This document shows positions 30,070 to 41,349 of a DNA stretch of 64,000 nt, in pieces. The notes beneath the pieces are model-generated. The model was given only the letters and a program-made list of their open reading frames with translations. It did no database searches and was not told the DNA's origin. The number at the start of each line of letters is the position of its first letter. The first letter of the stretch is position 1. Location of the stretch: the NCBI GenBank assembly GCA_036346405.1, contig CM070562.1:63888195-63952194 (forward strand), written 5' to 3'. The stretch is from Phyllostachys edulis. Its lineage: Eukaryota; Streptophyta; Magnoliopsida; Poales; Poaceae. A program made the translations under genes and the position numbers.

Positions 30070-32115
30070 AGGATGTAGTGTAGCGGGTCGAAGTAGTGTT
30101 GCATCCTTAGGGTTGATGTCCTCATCATCCTCCCTTTCTTAAATTTGAGTCGTCCTCGACTCAACCATTTTCTTCAAGTCATCACTTTCCTACAAAAGGT
30201 TAGTAGTAGTAGGAGGCAATGAAACACATATTTCTTCTAATGGACACAAAGATTCTTTACAAACCATAATATAGCATTCAAATTCATGTTTTTTCATATC
30301 AATGCAATCAGATTTTGTAGCTAATATAACAGGAGCTTTCAATTTAATTTCACTTGGAGCTATAATCTTATGATCAACTTTTGTCTTATCCTTACTTGTT
30401 CTCTCAGTTCTTTCTAATTCATCATTTAATATGGCATCAGGAGACATTGGAAGCAAATTGATTTTCTTTTCCTTATATGTATAATGATTAGATCTACCAT
30501 GATGTTCAGTATATCTATCATACTACCAAGGTCTACCTAACAATAATGAGTATGCTTGCTATGTACGACATCGCAATCAACATAGTCATGATATGATCCA
30601 ATAGAAAAATATATGCGCACAAGTTTATTCACCTTCAAATTACCACAAGAATTTAGCCATTAAATGTAGTAAGGATGAGGGTGTTGAGTTTTGGTCAAGC
30701 CAAGCTTCTCTACCATGTTTGTTCTAGCCATCGATGATGACTCTACATGAACGTTCCTTGATGACGAACTTTGATTGAAACAAAGTGTGGCATTGATTTT
30801 GTTCAGCAAGCTCTATTTGAGCACTTAGCATACACTAGACAACTAGGCTTTGGTACTTGTCATATGTCTCATGGCCTAGTTGTTCTTCCTCAGTTTTATA
30901 ACCTGCATTGTTAGTTACATCCAAAACATGTTCTTCCTTAATGTCGCTAGCAGAAGTGTACTCACCATTGTCCTTGATAAGCAAAGCTCGCTGACTTGGA
31001 CAATCGCGCATCAAGTGCCAAAATCCTTTGTGACGGTGATATTGTACATCTCTTGATCGCCCTATAGAAGCAACGGAAGAAGCACTTTTTGTGGGAGCTT
31101 GTACCTTTGCTGATTTGTTTGCCTCAGGGACATGTGCCAAAGTGGAAGAAGCAGCAAAGGGCACACGACTTGAGGAGGGTACATCACGACCAGAAGTGGA
31201 TGAAGGTGACATGTGTTGTTGCTGCATTGGTCGACCTGCAAAAGATCCTCTAATATTGCCCCTAGAGCGAAATTGTCGACCCTACACTTCTCTTTCAGTT
31301 TTGCAAGAAAGATGGAACAAACGGGTGATAGAATTATATTCTTTATAATCATGTATGTCCTAAATTTCACGGTTTAATCCTCCCAAAAATCTAGCCATCT
31401 CAACATTTTTAGTTTCTTCTAAACCACAATGCAACAAACCAGTTTGCAATTCTTGATAATAGTCCTCTGCAGAACTACTACCTTGTCTTAAGCGCTGTAA
31501 TTTATTAAGCAAATCACGTGAATAATATGAAGGTAAAAACATATGTCTCATTGCTCTCTTCAAAGCAATCTATGTTCTAGGTATGTCTTGATGAGTACGA
31601 CTATATTCACTCCACCAAATAGATGCAAAATCAGAAAACTCACTAGTAGCAGCCCTAACTTTCTTATCTTCAAGGAATTTATGACAAGCAAATTTTTATT
31701 CTACGGTAAGCCCCCATGTGAGATAAGCATCAGGATCATATTTTCCAGCAAAAGAAGGCATAGTGAATTTAATTTTACCAAATGCATCATTATAGTCACG
31801 TACGTCACATTGATTTCTTCCCATACCTTGACGATTATGACGAAGCCGACGATGCTTACGATCATTGTGCACATTGACTCTATCTGTTTCCGTATCAGTA
31901 GTGTAATTATTCACATCTTCTTCTTCCACCTCATCTGCCCAAGAGCAGACAACAGGTGGTGTGCGACGAGCAGGAGGGTCCTCCACTCGGGGCTCATGAT
32001 CATGGATCTTGTTTTCAGCAAGTGATTGACGTTCGAGGAGTGCAACGCGTGTGTGGAGCACCACGAGGTTGTCGTTGATCCCGTCTTTTTTACAGTCCTC
32101 GAAGTGGGCTACCAT
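30070..32115 (-). pseudogene. Second gypsy relic: gag and protease only
   Basis: On the minus strand, gag begins at the ATG at 32115, continues through FTMPSFAGKYDPDAYLTW (about 31770), LPSYYSRDLLNKLQRLRQGS (31530) and a degenerate zinc knuckle (about 31040; HLMRDCP, with expected Cys and Gly changed). A protease region and the linker LPPTTTNLL (30190) come next. The frame then passes straight into the acidic tail and 'tcgaggacgactcaaattta' sequence (about 30150) that normally follows integrase. RT, RNase H and integrase are missing, so this is an internal-deletion derivative. Several stops are present. The family is gypsy without chromodomain evidence; the exact clade was not determined. Confidence 0.75.
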
Positions 32116-33342
32116 TTATCTAGTCCAAAGGGCACCTTAATGCTTCAGATGATGGAGCCGTTATTGGAGATTATTGTGGGAGTAGTAACATTCCCACGTC
32201 GCTAGGCAGTTATCACTAGGACAGAGAGTTAAATCGTGCCATTATCCTTGGGAATAATAGTGTAATTAACTGCCCATATGCTCAGTTACAATGCAGAAGA
32301 TTCCCTGATCGACTAGGCCCACATGTCTGTAAGCCTTATCGACTAGAGACTAGTCATAGGAGAGCTTACGACCAGGTGGTGGTCGTAGTAAAAGCTTACA
32401 ACTATAGCCTGATCGTAGGAGGACTTACAATCATGGGTTAGTCGTAGAAGGACTTACGACCATGGGATAATCGTAGAAGGACTTACGACTGTGGGGTGGT
32501 CGTAGAAAAACTTACGACCCCCAACTTCTCCCATATTAACATTAAGGGTTATACTCAAGAACCATATGATGGTATTATTATCTATAATATGAATTACAGA
32601 TAAATAATTAAATGAGGATTATTATATCCTCATCATCTGGAATTTTAATATAATTTTTGGAGCCATTTTGCTATTTTCCTAGTTTAAAAGGTATTCTCGG
32701 CATTTACAAAATATTTACCATCCTATTTCCTAGTTTTAAAAAGCATTTTTATCATTTCAAAATTATTTACTTGTAAAAAATGAAAACCTAGAATTTTTTA
32801 GATTTTTTTTGGTATTTTTGCAAATTTAATCTGAATCATTCACGTACTGCACCATAAATAACACATATACGATAATCTAAACTCCACAAAGCTAAAATGA
32901 TGTACTGGATCAGACTATACTACTGCTAAAATTATCTAATGAAATTAATTCTATATCGCTAGTTTTATTTGCTAACCTACCAGTGTTTCGAATTTAATTA
33001 CAAAGTTGCGAAAGCATTTATCTGCAAACTAGAATAGGATCTACTTCTCTCTCTCTCTCTCTCTCCCCCCTCCGCTATGAACCGGCAATGCTTCGCTAGG
33101 TCACTTTCCCCCCCTCCTCTCCCTTCTCTCCCTTCGCTCCATCTTGTCTTTTTCTTAGAATTGAAATGAGTTTTTGGCCGAATTTTAGGGATTTTATAGC
33201 CTAGACCCCTGTCGCTGGTTGAAGGCGCTAGTCAAATTGGCGATTTTGGTACTGTTCACCTCCTGTCGCCAGATGAAATGATGACAAGAGGCTGAACCAG
33301 CACGATAGGCTCTGTCGCCATTTGAAATGGTGACATGAGGTC

Positions 33343-33343
<1 letters not shown>
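32116..33343. other. Upstream region of the second gypsy relic; no gene
   Basis: Probable leader and possibly LTR remains of the gypsy relic at 30070-32115, but no TG...CA boundary was found. It includes a 'ggtcgtaag' repeat block, a CT microsatellite (33042-33070) and imperfect palindromes around 'tgtcgccatttgaaatgg' at 33312. Confidence 0.4.
32340..32520. repeat. Tandem ~30-bp units with 'cgtagaaggacttacgac'
   Basis: About five imperfect units of 'tcgta-aggacttacgaccatgg' type. The same words are scattered through the BARE-like LTRs (33600-33780, 53090-53240), suggesting shared origin. Confidence 0.7.

Positions 33344-33388
<45 letters not shown>
33344..33388. repeat. (TA)n microsatellite
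   Basis: About 22 uninterrupted TA units. Confidence 0.97.
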
Positions 33389-33389
<1 letters not shown>

Positions 33390-33425
33390 CTATTTAATTT
33401 TGTAATTTTTTATTACAGTAATATT

Positions 33426-34465
33426 ATTGAACAGTCCATGGATGATACAATATCTCACCTGGAGTTTGACCACGTGAAGTTATCCAACACTCGATCGAGA
33501 AAGTATTGAACAGTCCATGGATGACACAATATCTCACCTGGAGTTCAACCAAACATCATGAGGCAAAGGGAGAATACACGAGTAGGTCGCTTAGTTCAAT
33601 CAATTACAGACTGGATGTATGGAGACACGAGCTGGTCATAGACTGGTCGAACGTAATCACAGAGTGGTCGAAACCTAGTCATAAGGACTTACGAACTGGT
33701 CGTGACCAAATACAAACTGGTCGTATAGAGATAGGACCTGGTCGTAAGTGATGAGGACCTGGTCGTAGATCATACTACATTAAGATTCGTCCGATATAAT
33801 TTGTGTGTATACGGGAATCGTTATGTCCTGCTAGGAACCGCTAATGACTCGTGGTCGGAAATGGTTTCTGAGTCACAACCGATTACGCATGAACCTAACG
33901 GGTCACACACTTAACGGGTTAGAACAAACCAGTATGGATACGATTCGTCAAACGTGTTCGGATAGGATCCGTCACGAGCACTATATAAGGAGATGCATGA
34001 GGCTGTTGGGACAAGGGGTGAAAGTAATAGACGAGACATACGAAAGTCGTGAGTTGAGTTGTTCCACCGAAACCCTAGGCGCCATCTTCCTGAGAGCTCT
34101 GCCGTGCGACTTGGTGCTAGCACACTGGCACGCGGTTGTTCCTTCCCTGGACGTATGGATACCGTAGAGACGCTACTGCGGTTGCTGTTGCACTTGAGGA
34201 CGATCCGCGATCTTCATAAGGAACTGCAGAGGTCACTGGAGGAGACGATCGACCACGACCACCGCACCGACGTGCTCAACGCTAGATGATCGATTACGAC
34301 CACTACATCGACGCGCTCTACGTTGCACCAGGCTGCTCCAACCCTTCTTCCGCTGCTCTGCGCGTCTGGTGGTAATGATCTGTGATCATCTACTTGCCTG
34401 GCTTCCTGGTTTATGTGGTAGAAAATTTTGATTTGTTGCTATCATAGCCTACCCGTACCCCAACA
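33426..34465 (+). mobile_element. BARE/RIRE1-like copia LTR, 5'-truncated
   Basis: Aligns in inverted orientation with 52443-53400 of the complete LTR at 52443-54016 and ends CCCGTACCCCAACA. The first about 690 bases, including the TGTTGGAAATATG start, are missing. A 79-bp spaced duplication ('attgaacagtccatggatga' at 33426 and 33505) lies at the broken end. TATA box at 33982-33989. The frames 33506-33751 and 33844-34167 are LTR sequence, not genes. Confidence 0.8.
33982..33989 (+). promoter_or_regulatory. TATA box of BARE-like LTR
   Basis: TATATAAG, conserved in the other copy (minus strand, about 52869-52876). About 480 bases before the LTR end. It points toward the APX-like fragment 0.5 kb downstream and could drive read-through. 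Confidence 0.6.
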
Positions 34466-34504
34466 CCGGCGCCGCCACCCGCGCCCACGACCCGCTCTCC
34501 TCCC

Positions 34505-35820
34505 TTGGCCCGCTCATGTGCCGCGCCCATGGGCGCCTCCTGCCGTCGGCTTGGCCCATCCTCGCTGCGCGGCTCACCCATATACACAGACTGCAAGAGC
34601 TCTACCATGAGCAGTAGTCAGGGTGGAGAGGTGGTGGCCGCCAGTGCCACCGCCGACGATCTCAGGTCTTATTTGTCTTCAATTATCCAAGTTTAACAAT
34701 AGTTTCTGAGCAAGGATTGCATGTATGTAAAATAGAAAATTACATATGGAAATAGACTAAAGTACAGTTCAAGATATCTAAAAATGGATTTTTTGCAGAG
34801 AAGAAACAATAGAAAAATATTGGTGACAATATCTTGCAGGTGGCATGAATGGTTCTATAATTCACGAAGTTGACAAACCTGAAAATGTTGGGCTAAATAA
34901 ATCGGTAAAGGTTTTTCCCCTCTTGAAAGTAGCACTACAACAGATCTTTTTCCTTTGCTTATTGTCATGAATAGTTCAATGTACTTACTACAGAATACCT
35001 GACTTGCCATATCTGTTTAATTGCTTCAAAACTGAACAGATATTTGGAAAAGCAAAAGAAGGAATTGACCATATGTTCAACAAGGTGTGTGCTTTGCACA
35101 TGTGCTTTCTATATTGAACTTCAATTTTATTGTATCCTCAGGCCAAATCTACCATTGTTTCACTAATAGTGTCATGGGTGGACTTGATTGCCGTGGCAGG
35201 TGCTGAGGTAGTTTCACTCTGTGGAGGGCCCAAAATTCTAGTAAGACTAGGCCGATTAGATTCCAGGTTGCAACATTACAGTGGTTTGTTCATTTAACAA
35301 TTTCCTTACGATATTAGCCAAACTTTAGGCTATTCTAGGCGGTGTTTCTATTAAGTACCTATCTGTATTTTCCTGAAAGAATGGATTTGTCTCTGTAGTA
35401 CCGCTGATCCTACCGGTAAACTTCCTGAAGAAACATTGGATGATGTTGCGTTAAAAACATTATTCAGCAAAAAGGCTTTTCGTGAGCCATCGTTTTCTTT
35501 AACATCTTTTGTTCAATTTCAGCTGTCTATTTTAGAATTCCTGTAGAAATTCATACTACAATAATGAAATTTATCAATGGTTGGCTAGAATTGTTTATTT
35601 ATATATGGTTATCCCCTAGGCTTTCTACCAATTGTTCCAGAAAGTAGTGTGTCCATCCATGTCTGAAGTTCACATTAATACTTGGTAGGACACAGGAAAT
35701 TGTTGTGTTATCTGGAGCTCACACAATTGGAGGTAAAGGATTTGGGAATCCAATTGTTTTTTTATAACTCCTATTTCAATGTACTCCTTGAGAAGCCGCA
35801 GCCGTCCTCACGTAAGTGCA
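34505..35820 (+). pseudogene. Ascorbate peroxidase 6-like gene fragment, introns kept
   Basis: Exon-like blocks in gene order: a Ser/Ala-rich leader (34505-34690), GGMNGSIIHEVDKPENVGLN (34838-34910), IFGKAKEGIDHMFNK (35041-35085), DLIAVAGAEVVSLCGGPKI plus VRLGRLDS (35184-35268), ADPTGKLPEETLDDV (35404-35450), then LSGAHTIGGKGFGNPIVF (35712-35765) and the LLEKP remnant. Spacers look like introns, so this is a genomic copy and not a retrocopy. The exon with the distal His (FHDAGT type) is absent and frames are broken. The intact enzyme would use haem to reduce hydrogen peroxide, probably in plastids. The left edge abuts the BARE-like LTR. Family placement rests on the long matches; symbol withheld because it is a fragment. 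Confidence 0.75.
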
Positions 35821-36054
35821 TGTGATTTTTCCATTATGCCCTTTAGATATTATCATCATGAAATCCATAGCTGAATCTCAACTTAGCTTAACCCTTTGTA
35901 GATCATCCAAATGCAATGTATTGTGTTCTTTTGTGAAGCTGGAATGCCAACAATGGTAGGGTTACTCACATATTGGGCACTCACTAAAGATGATTAATGC
36001 TTAGGGTTTTTCTTTGAACTAGATCAGCTTCTATTGGCATTACATGTACAGGTA

Positions 36055-36830
36055 AAAAAAAATACTTGCTCGTGTTGCTCGTGCAGTTGCTCATCACACC
36101 GACTGCACCTTCATTATGATGTCAGCTTCCGAGTTGGTTCAGAGGTATATTGAATAGGGTTTTCGAATGGTTCGTTAACTCTTCATGATAGCTAGATAAA
36201 CATTCTTTGTATATGTTGCACTGAATTATTACTGTTTTCTTCAACGGGATTCTGAAATCCTTCTGTGGAAAGGATTCTAGCAAACTTTATATAGTTCGAG
36301 AGTCTAATGTATTTTCTTTGAATTTCGATAGGAATCATGCACCATCCGTTATATTTATGGATGAAATAGACTCCATTGGATCTACTACAATGGAGTAAGG
36401 AACTTGCAATGGTGATAGTGAGGTTCAGCACACAATGCTTGAGCTTCTTAACCAACTTTGTTGTTTTGAAGCATCAAACAAAATTACATTTCTTATGGCG
36501 ACGAATAGGATAGATATATTGGATCAAACTCTCTCGAGGCTGGCCACATTGATAGGAAGATTAAATTCCCAAATCCTCATGAAGATGTAAGCGGTGCAGC
36601 ACTCACCATAGTAGCGTTAATTTTGTACAACAGGTCAATGTCGTACTGCTTGATCAGAACAGTGCTACTTTTGCATTACTTACCTATTTTTCCCCTTTTT
36701 TGGTACCGCTTTGATATCTTTGAGATTCACTCAAGAAAAATGAACTTGGTGCGCATCATTTATCTGGAAAAGCTCACTGAGAAGATGAATGGAGCATCAG
36801 GAGCAAAGCTAAAGGTTTGTATAGGTGCCA
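36055..36830 (+). pseudogene. 26S proteasome ATPase RPT6 gene fragment, introns kept
   Basis: Blocks: ARAVAHHTDCTFI and SASELVQRYI (36080-36150); an intron-like gap ending 'cgatag'; NHAPSVIFMDEIDSIGS (36331-36383, Walker B); then MLELLNQL and FEASNKITFLMATNRIDILD (36436-36525), a frameshift, FPNPHED; and RFDIFEIHSRKMNLVRIIYL with EKMNGASGAKLK (36711-36815). These are specific to RPT6 (regulatory subunit 8) among the six Rpt ATPases. The Walker A end, the N-terminal coiled coil and the last exon are missing, and stops occur (for example in TTME*GT). The gene normally encodes an unfoldase of the proteasome base ring; this piece is dead. Confidence 0.8.
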
Positions 36831-38965
36831 CTTATAAGCCAATATTTCATTTTCTAAAAATGTTTATCTTGACATATTGAAAAAAACTGGATTACACAAT
36901 AGATAGTAAACTCATGCAACCATCTTCTATAAGCAGCAGTACAAACAAAAATTGTCCATAGTGTGTGCATGAAATCCAGGTCCAGTAACCATTTTTATCC
37001 ATGTAGTTAAATATCATTACCTGAAGACTTGCTTCGAGTTGTAAGTATAGATGTATTAGCTGTCCATCTTTAGTTCTTTGGGTCATTATTTTTGTAATGC
37101 ATTTAGTCAATACTGTAGTTTAGTTTGTCTCATCCCAAGCATCAGTAACTCAACTATAGTGCGTTGAAATATAAGTGATCCTGCTACCTAATTAATATGT
37201 ACACTTTTATAATTTGGTCCTTTCGCTTTATATAATGACCTATTCATGCTTTCCTTTTTAGTTACTCCTTTACATATGCCTTCCATCTCTACGTGTACTC
37301 AAGTATGTAGCCATCATCCATCCTTTTAGAGTATCTTTTCCTTCGAACAACACTTCACCAGCCATACCTAGGCTTGCGAGGCTTACCATTTTTCGATGCA
37401 TCGCTGAAGAGGGTTATCCTCCACTAGCTATGTGTTTTTAAAAGTTGGTTATAAATATTTATGCACCACTTATGCCACAGTGGATCTTTGAAGGAGAATT
37501 CTATCTAAAAATGTCGTCAAACATGGATATGATTGATGACAACGTTTCCACTATTTCTATCTTTGTATAAGCAAAGGACCTATATTTTTTTCCCTACTTA
37601 ATTTGCCTAGGAATAGTGGAGGATGCTAAGTTCTCACACCGGTCCACTGTTTCTAGCTTTTTTTTATATCAAGTTAGAACGAAGGATGATGAGTTCTCAC
37701 ATAGATATGGATTGTTTTTTTGTATATTCATCTTTTTTATTGCGCACGCGTCAGCTCCTAATTTTCAAAGAAAATAAGTATGTTCATTTAGACCCTTGCC
37801 ACCCACGTACAACAACCACATCTGCACCATTCATATTGTACATCTCATTTGTTTTTGGTTTTTAAAGCGCCTTTCTGATTGATGTTTAAAATCCTTGTGT
37901 GGTTATGAGCCAAGAAAAAGGTACGTGATTCCTTCGGTAAACGACAAGGACAAGTTTAAGGTAATTAGTTTCATTAGTTTTTTTAATATTATTTCTCCTT
38001 TCTCATGTAGAATTCAAAACTTATTACCTAAGATTTTCCTTTCCTGTCGAAAGAAATTGCTTGAACACACGCTCTTTTACATTATATATTTAATTTTAAA
38101 AACACCTTTTATTTCTCCTTGATGCTAGCTACTGAATTATGTCCTATTTAGAATAACGTCTTATTGATCTTTCCTGACAGGTACAACTCCTGGGCAATCA
38201 TCTTGGGTGATCATATTTGTGATTTTAGCCTACTAAGGTCTCGCTCTCGCATGTCATATTCAGCAGACATTCATGCTATGGATCTCATTTTTTTTTGTTC
38301 GCCTTTCTGATTGAGGATGAAAATCCTTTTTGTGGTTATGAGCCAAGACAAAAAAATACATAGTTCCTTCATTGAGAAAACGACAAGGACAAGTTTAAAG
38401 CAATTAGTTTCATTAATGTTTTTTGTTAGTAATATCACGTGTTTGCTTCTGCAATTGTTTTTTTTCCTTTCATACATATGTTATTTAGTAGCCTCTTGCC
38501 TACCATGTTCAACATAAATTTATGCCATAGATCTTCTTTTTTTTTTTTGTCTTTGCACCTTTCTGCTTAAATACATGATTTGAATGTAATAGCTTGATGC
38601 ATTTTTCCTTCTTTCTGATGCTTACAATTTTAGCTTTACAATTTGAGACCTACAACATATTAAATCAAATTCCTAAAACACGATAACCACCATTAATTCA
38701 TATAAATCATCATTTGCTATAAAAAAAACTACAGCCAACTAGCGTTTTCCCCTTCATTACCATCGACCATATCCGTGCCATTGACGCGGGTCACATTGTA
38801 GTGTCTATAACCCAGAAAGGCCTAGTCCACTGTCCACATGGCCGACATGTGGTCGCGTCACATATGGCTCTCACTGTTTTTCTCTAAAAACAAAAAGGCT
38901 CCCACTAGATACAAGAAGTCAAGGAGTCTCCTCTCAGGAAAAAGACTCACACATCAGCAGATCAA
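36831..38965. other. AT-rich, no recognised gene
   Basis: No further RPT6 or peroxidase exon was found. T-rich throughout, with several internal direct repeats. It may be the remainder of whatever element carried the gene fragments. No Helitron (TC...CTRR hairpin) or MULE terminus was confirmed. Confidence 0.5.
37870..38425. repeat. Direct repeat, two ~115-bp copies
   Basis: 'cctttctgattga' at 37870 and 38303, each followed by 'tgtggttatgagccaaga' and 'cgacaaggacaagttta' to about 37985 and 38425. A third partial copy begins near 38556. Copies differ by point changes and small indels. Confidence 0.75.
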
Positions 38966-39566
38966 GGGGCTATTTGGATTGGCGCCCTAGCGAGCCAAAC
39001 TAAATTTTAGTAATACCAAAATTTAGGCAATGCCAAAATATGAGCAAAAAAAGTAGTGTTTGGATCGTAGCTATACCAATTCACAGGCAATACCGAAATT
39101 GATGTGTTTGGATCGCAGCCATACCAAAATTTGCTAAAATTGTGAGTATGATATGTGGGTCCCGCTTGACATCTATTTTTTCCCCAAAATATGTCAACAT
39201 GGGTCTTTTTTTGTTGATAAAATAACAAGGAACATAACGGTTCAAACGGATAACAAATTGAATACTTGGTTTAGGAAATATGATAATTTCTAACTTGTAA
39301 ATCAAATTAAGCAAGCAATTAATGCTAACAACCCAGCCAACCATATTGCGCGACGTGTCCTAGCCATCACATTTCAGCCAAACCAAAATCTGTGAGATGG
39401 TTTCGGCCGCTCGAGGTGAGCCTGAGAAATGGCGAGAAAAGATTAGGCGTAGCCAAAATTTCAATAGTAAAATCAAATCTTGGATTAGAACCAAATGGTA
39501 GCCAAAATTTTAGGTAAAACCAAAATTTTGGTTTGATTTGTTTGGTCTCTAAACCAAACAGGCCCC
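38966..39566. mobile_element. MITE, ~600 bp, TIR GGGGC(C)T.TTTGG
   Basis: Starts GGGGCTATTTGG and ends CCAAACAGGCCCC, which are inverted, as in a common class of grass MITEs. The interior repeats 'taccaaaatttag' and 'gtttggatcgtagc' type words. It is non-coding. No clear target duplication: flanks 'gatcaa' and 'acgtcg' differ. Confidence 0.7.
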
Positions 39567-40169
39567 ACGTCGCTGTTTCTCGGATACAATGCACTCAATC
39601 GATCCCAACATATCACCTTCTCATCCCAGAAAATACATCTCCTTCGCCACCGACATGCTGCCAATGGTTTGGCTATCAGTTGTCGCTGCGTGGTACGCGT
39701 GCATGTCCTTTCTGTACATTAGATAACGCTATCAACATTGATCGTACAGTATCACCAAGATAACGATCGATGGCGTTATCAACCCCAGAAATTGTCTGGT
39801 TTGATTGTGTTGCAATAAACCACGAACCCATAGGTACTTTCCCAGTAATTGTGCCGTCATGTGACAAAACAATGATACTGATGAGCAAAAGGAGCTCAAA
39901 CTATTGCCGAGGTACAGTTTTTTTTTCTTGCAATACTCGCACGCGAAGGATGTCTTTTTTTTGCGAAGGTGTAGGCCGGATGCCGTTTTGGAGTTCCTCA
40001 GCTAGCTTTGAAGAGCAATTAACTAGTCATGCATTGGGCTGTTCAAATTGAACTGATCCAAGACCAATAATTGACATGTTAGAAGTAATGATTTTATTCT
40101 TGAGTCAGATACGTATGGGGCCAATCAACTTGCTTACTTGCCTAGTGCAACAACAAAAAAAAAAAACAA
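39567..40169. other. No recognised gene
   Basis: A 93-codon open frame at 39770-40051 (plus) starts ATGGCGTTATC and has no family match; it may be chance. No repeats of note. Confidence 0.35.
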
Positions 40170-41000
40170 AATTGTGACGTGATTGGCAGGGTGCGCCGAG
40201 ACCGACGACGGCACAGAGATTTCACGCGTCTTGAAATCCGTACCGTCAAAACTTCTAAAATTTGATAACCATCTAGATTGACGATTTTTTTCCAAAATAA
40301 ACCACGTTTTAATAGTTTTTTACAAAAAATATTCCAAAATTGTTGGCTCACTACGCGATTGCGTCTAATCGCTCGATGCTCCGGCGATTAGCTGATGTAA
40401 GAGGTCTAGTCGCGCGATGAAAATGTGACTGAGGCCATGTGTCTCGGTCGCAATCTAGTGACACGACTGAGGCCTATGTCGGGCATAGTCGCTGGGCTAA
40501 AACGCGACTGAGGCCAGTCGCAGATCAGGTTGGCGACTGAGCCCAGTCGCTTTCTCACCCGGTGACAGCAGGCTAATTTTTTAAGAAATAATTTAAATAT
40601 ACAAAACTAAATGTTTGGAAGAGTTGTTTGTGAATAATTGTTAGTGGCATAAAAGCTGGAGTTTGCTGACTGCAGTTGTTTGTAAATAAATCTTGTTTTA
40701 ATCGTTTTACGTGGATGTTCAACCTTTTAAGTTTTCATACAACTAACCAAAATTTTGGCAAAATATTTTTGTAAGCTTTAGTTTGAGCGAGGAGCAATGA
40801 AGATGAGATTGCAAGACCGGCATAACACTTGACCATGAAGGTCCGAATTACATGGCGTGTAGGGTCTGGTTAGGTACATATATTTGCTTGGCTATTCCTA
40901 TGGTATAAATGGCTACATGCACGGACATTCAACCCAAACTACAACTACGATACAAACACAACCTTATGGAAAGGAAAATACTTAACAGATAGAAATTAAC
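40170..41000 (-). mobile_element. MULE-like non-coding end, third copy
   Basis: 'cactacgcgattgcgtctaa' near 40349 matches the MULE ends at about 6082 and 47556. 40380-40560 has at least four 'gcgactgaggcc' type units. It lies next to a MULE-type zinc-knuckle fragment in the same orientation as the other copies. Confidence 0.5.
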
Positions 41001-41130
41001 TCAGCCTTGTGGACATACGTCATACTCCCCCTTGCGGGCGCGTGCCTTCGTGCGGGCCTCCCAGTACTCGACCGAAAGGTCTTTTTCGGGCATGTCCTCG
41101 TCCAGAATAATTTTCGGTGCAACAAGGGCA

Positions 41131-41349
41131 TCAGAGACCGCCACCAGCTGTGTCGTCATGACCTTCACCCGATCTGTTATGCTTCATGCACTTGTTCTTC
41201 GTATGCCCATAATCTACGCAAAGGATACTCCTCTTCACAGGGCTTCTGGCTTCAGACTCGTCCATGTCATTTTGGATGTGACGATTGTGCCGATGGCCCT
41301 TGCCATCCTTTAGCAAGTCCAAATCAGGGACCCATATCCTATTTTGCAC
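41131..41349 (-). pseudogene. C-terminal fragment of MULE/FAR1-type transposase
   Basis: The minus-strand frame starts near RIWVPDLDLLKDGKGHRHNR and ends with a zinc-knuckle-like C-VDYGH-TKNK-C whose first Cys pair is partly lost. This basic stretch followed by a knuckle is typical of the C-termini of MULE and FAR1-like transposases. No catalytic domain is nearby. Confidence is limited by its short length. Confidence 0.45.

Noticed and set aside
32340..32520. CRISPR-like array
   Set aside because: Units are contiguous imperfect tandem repeats without unique spacers, in a plant genome.
33506..34167. Two open frames similar to 52869-53415
   Set aside because: They are parts of the BARE-like LTR and not genes; the similarity comes from two copies of one LTR.
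34793..36830. Processed pseudogenes of APX6-like and RPT6
   Set aside because: Intron-like spacers remain between exon blocks and there is no poly(A) tail or target duplication, so a retrocopy origin does not fit.
39770..40051. 93-codon ATG frame as a gene
   Set aside because: No recognisable family, no splice or promoter evidence; length is within chance.
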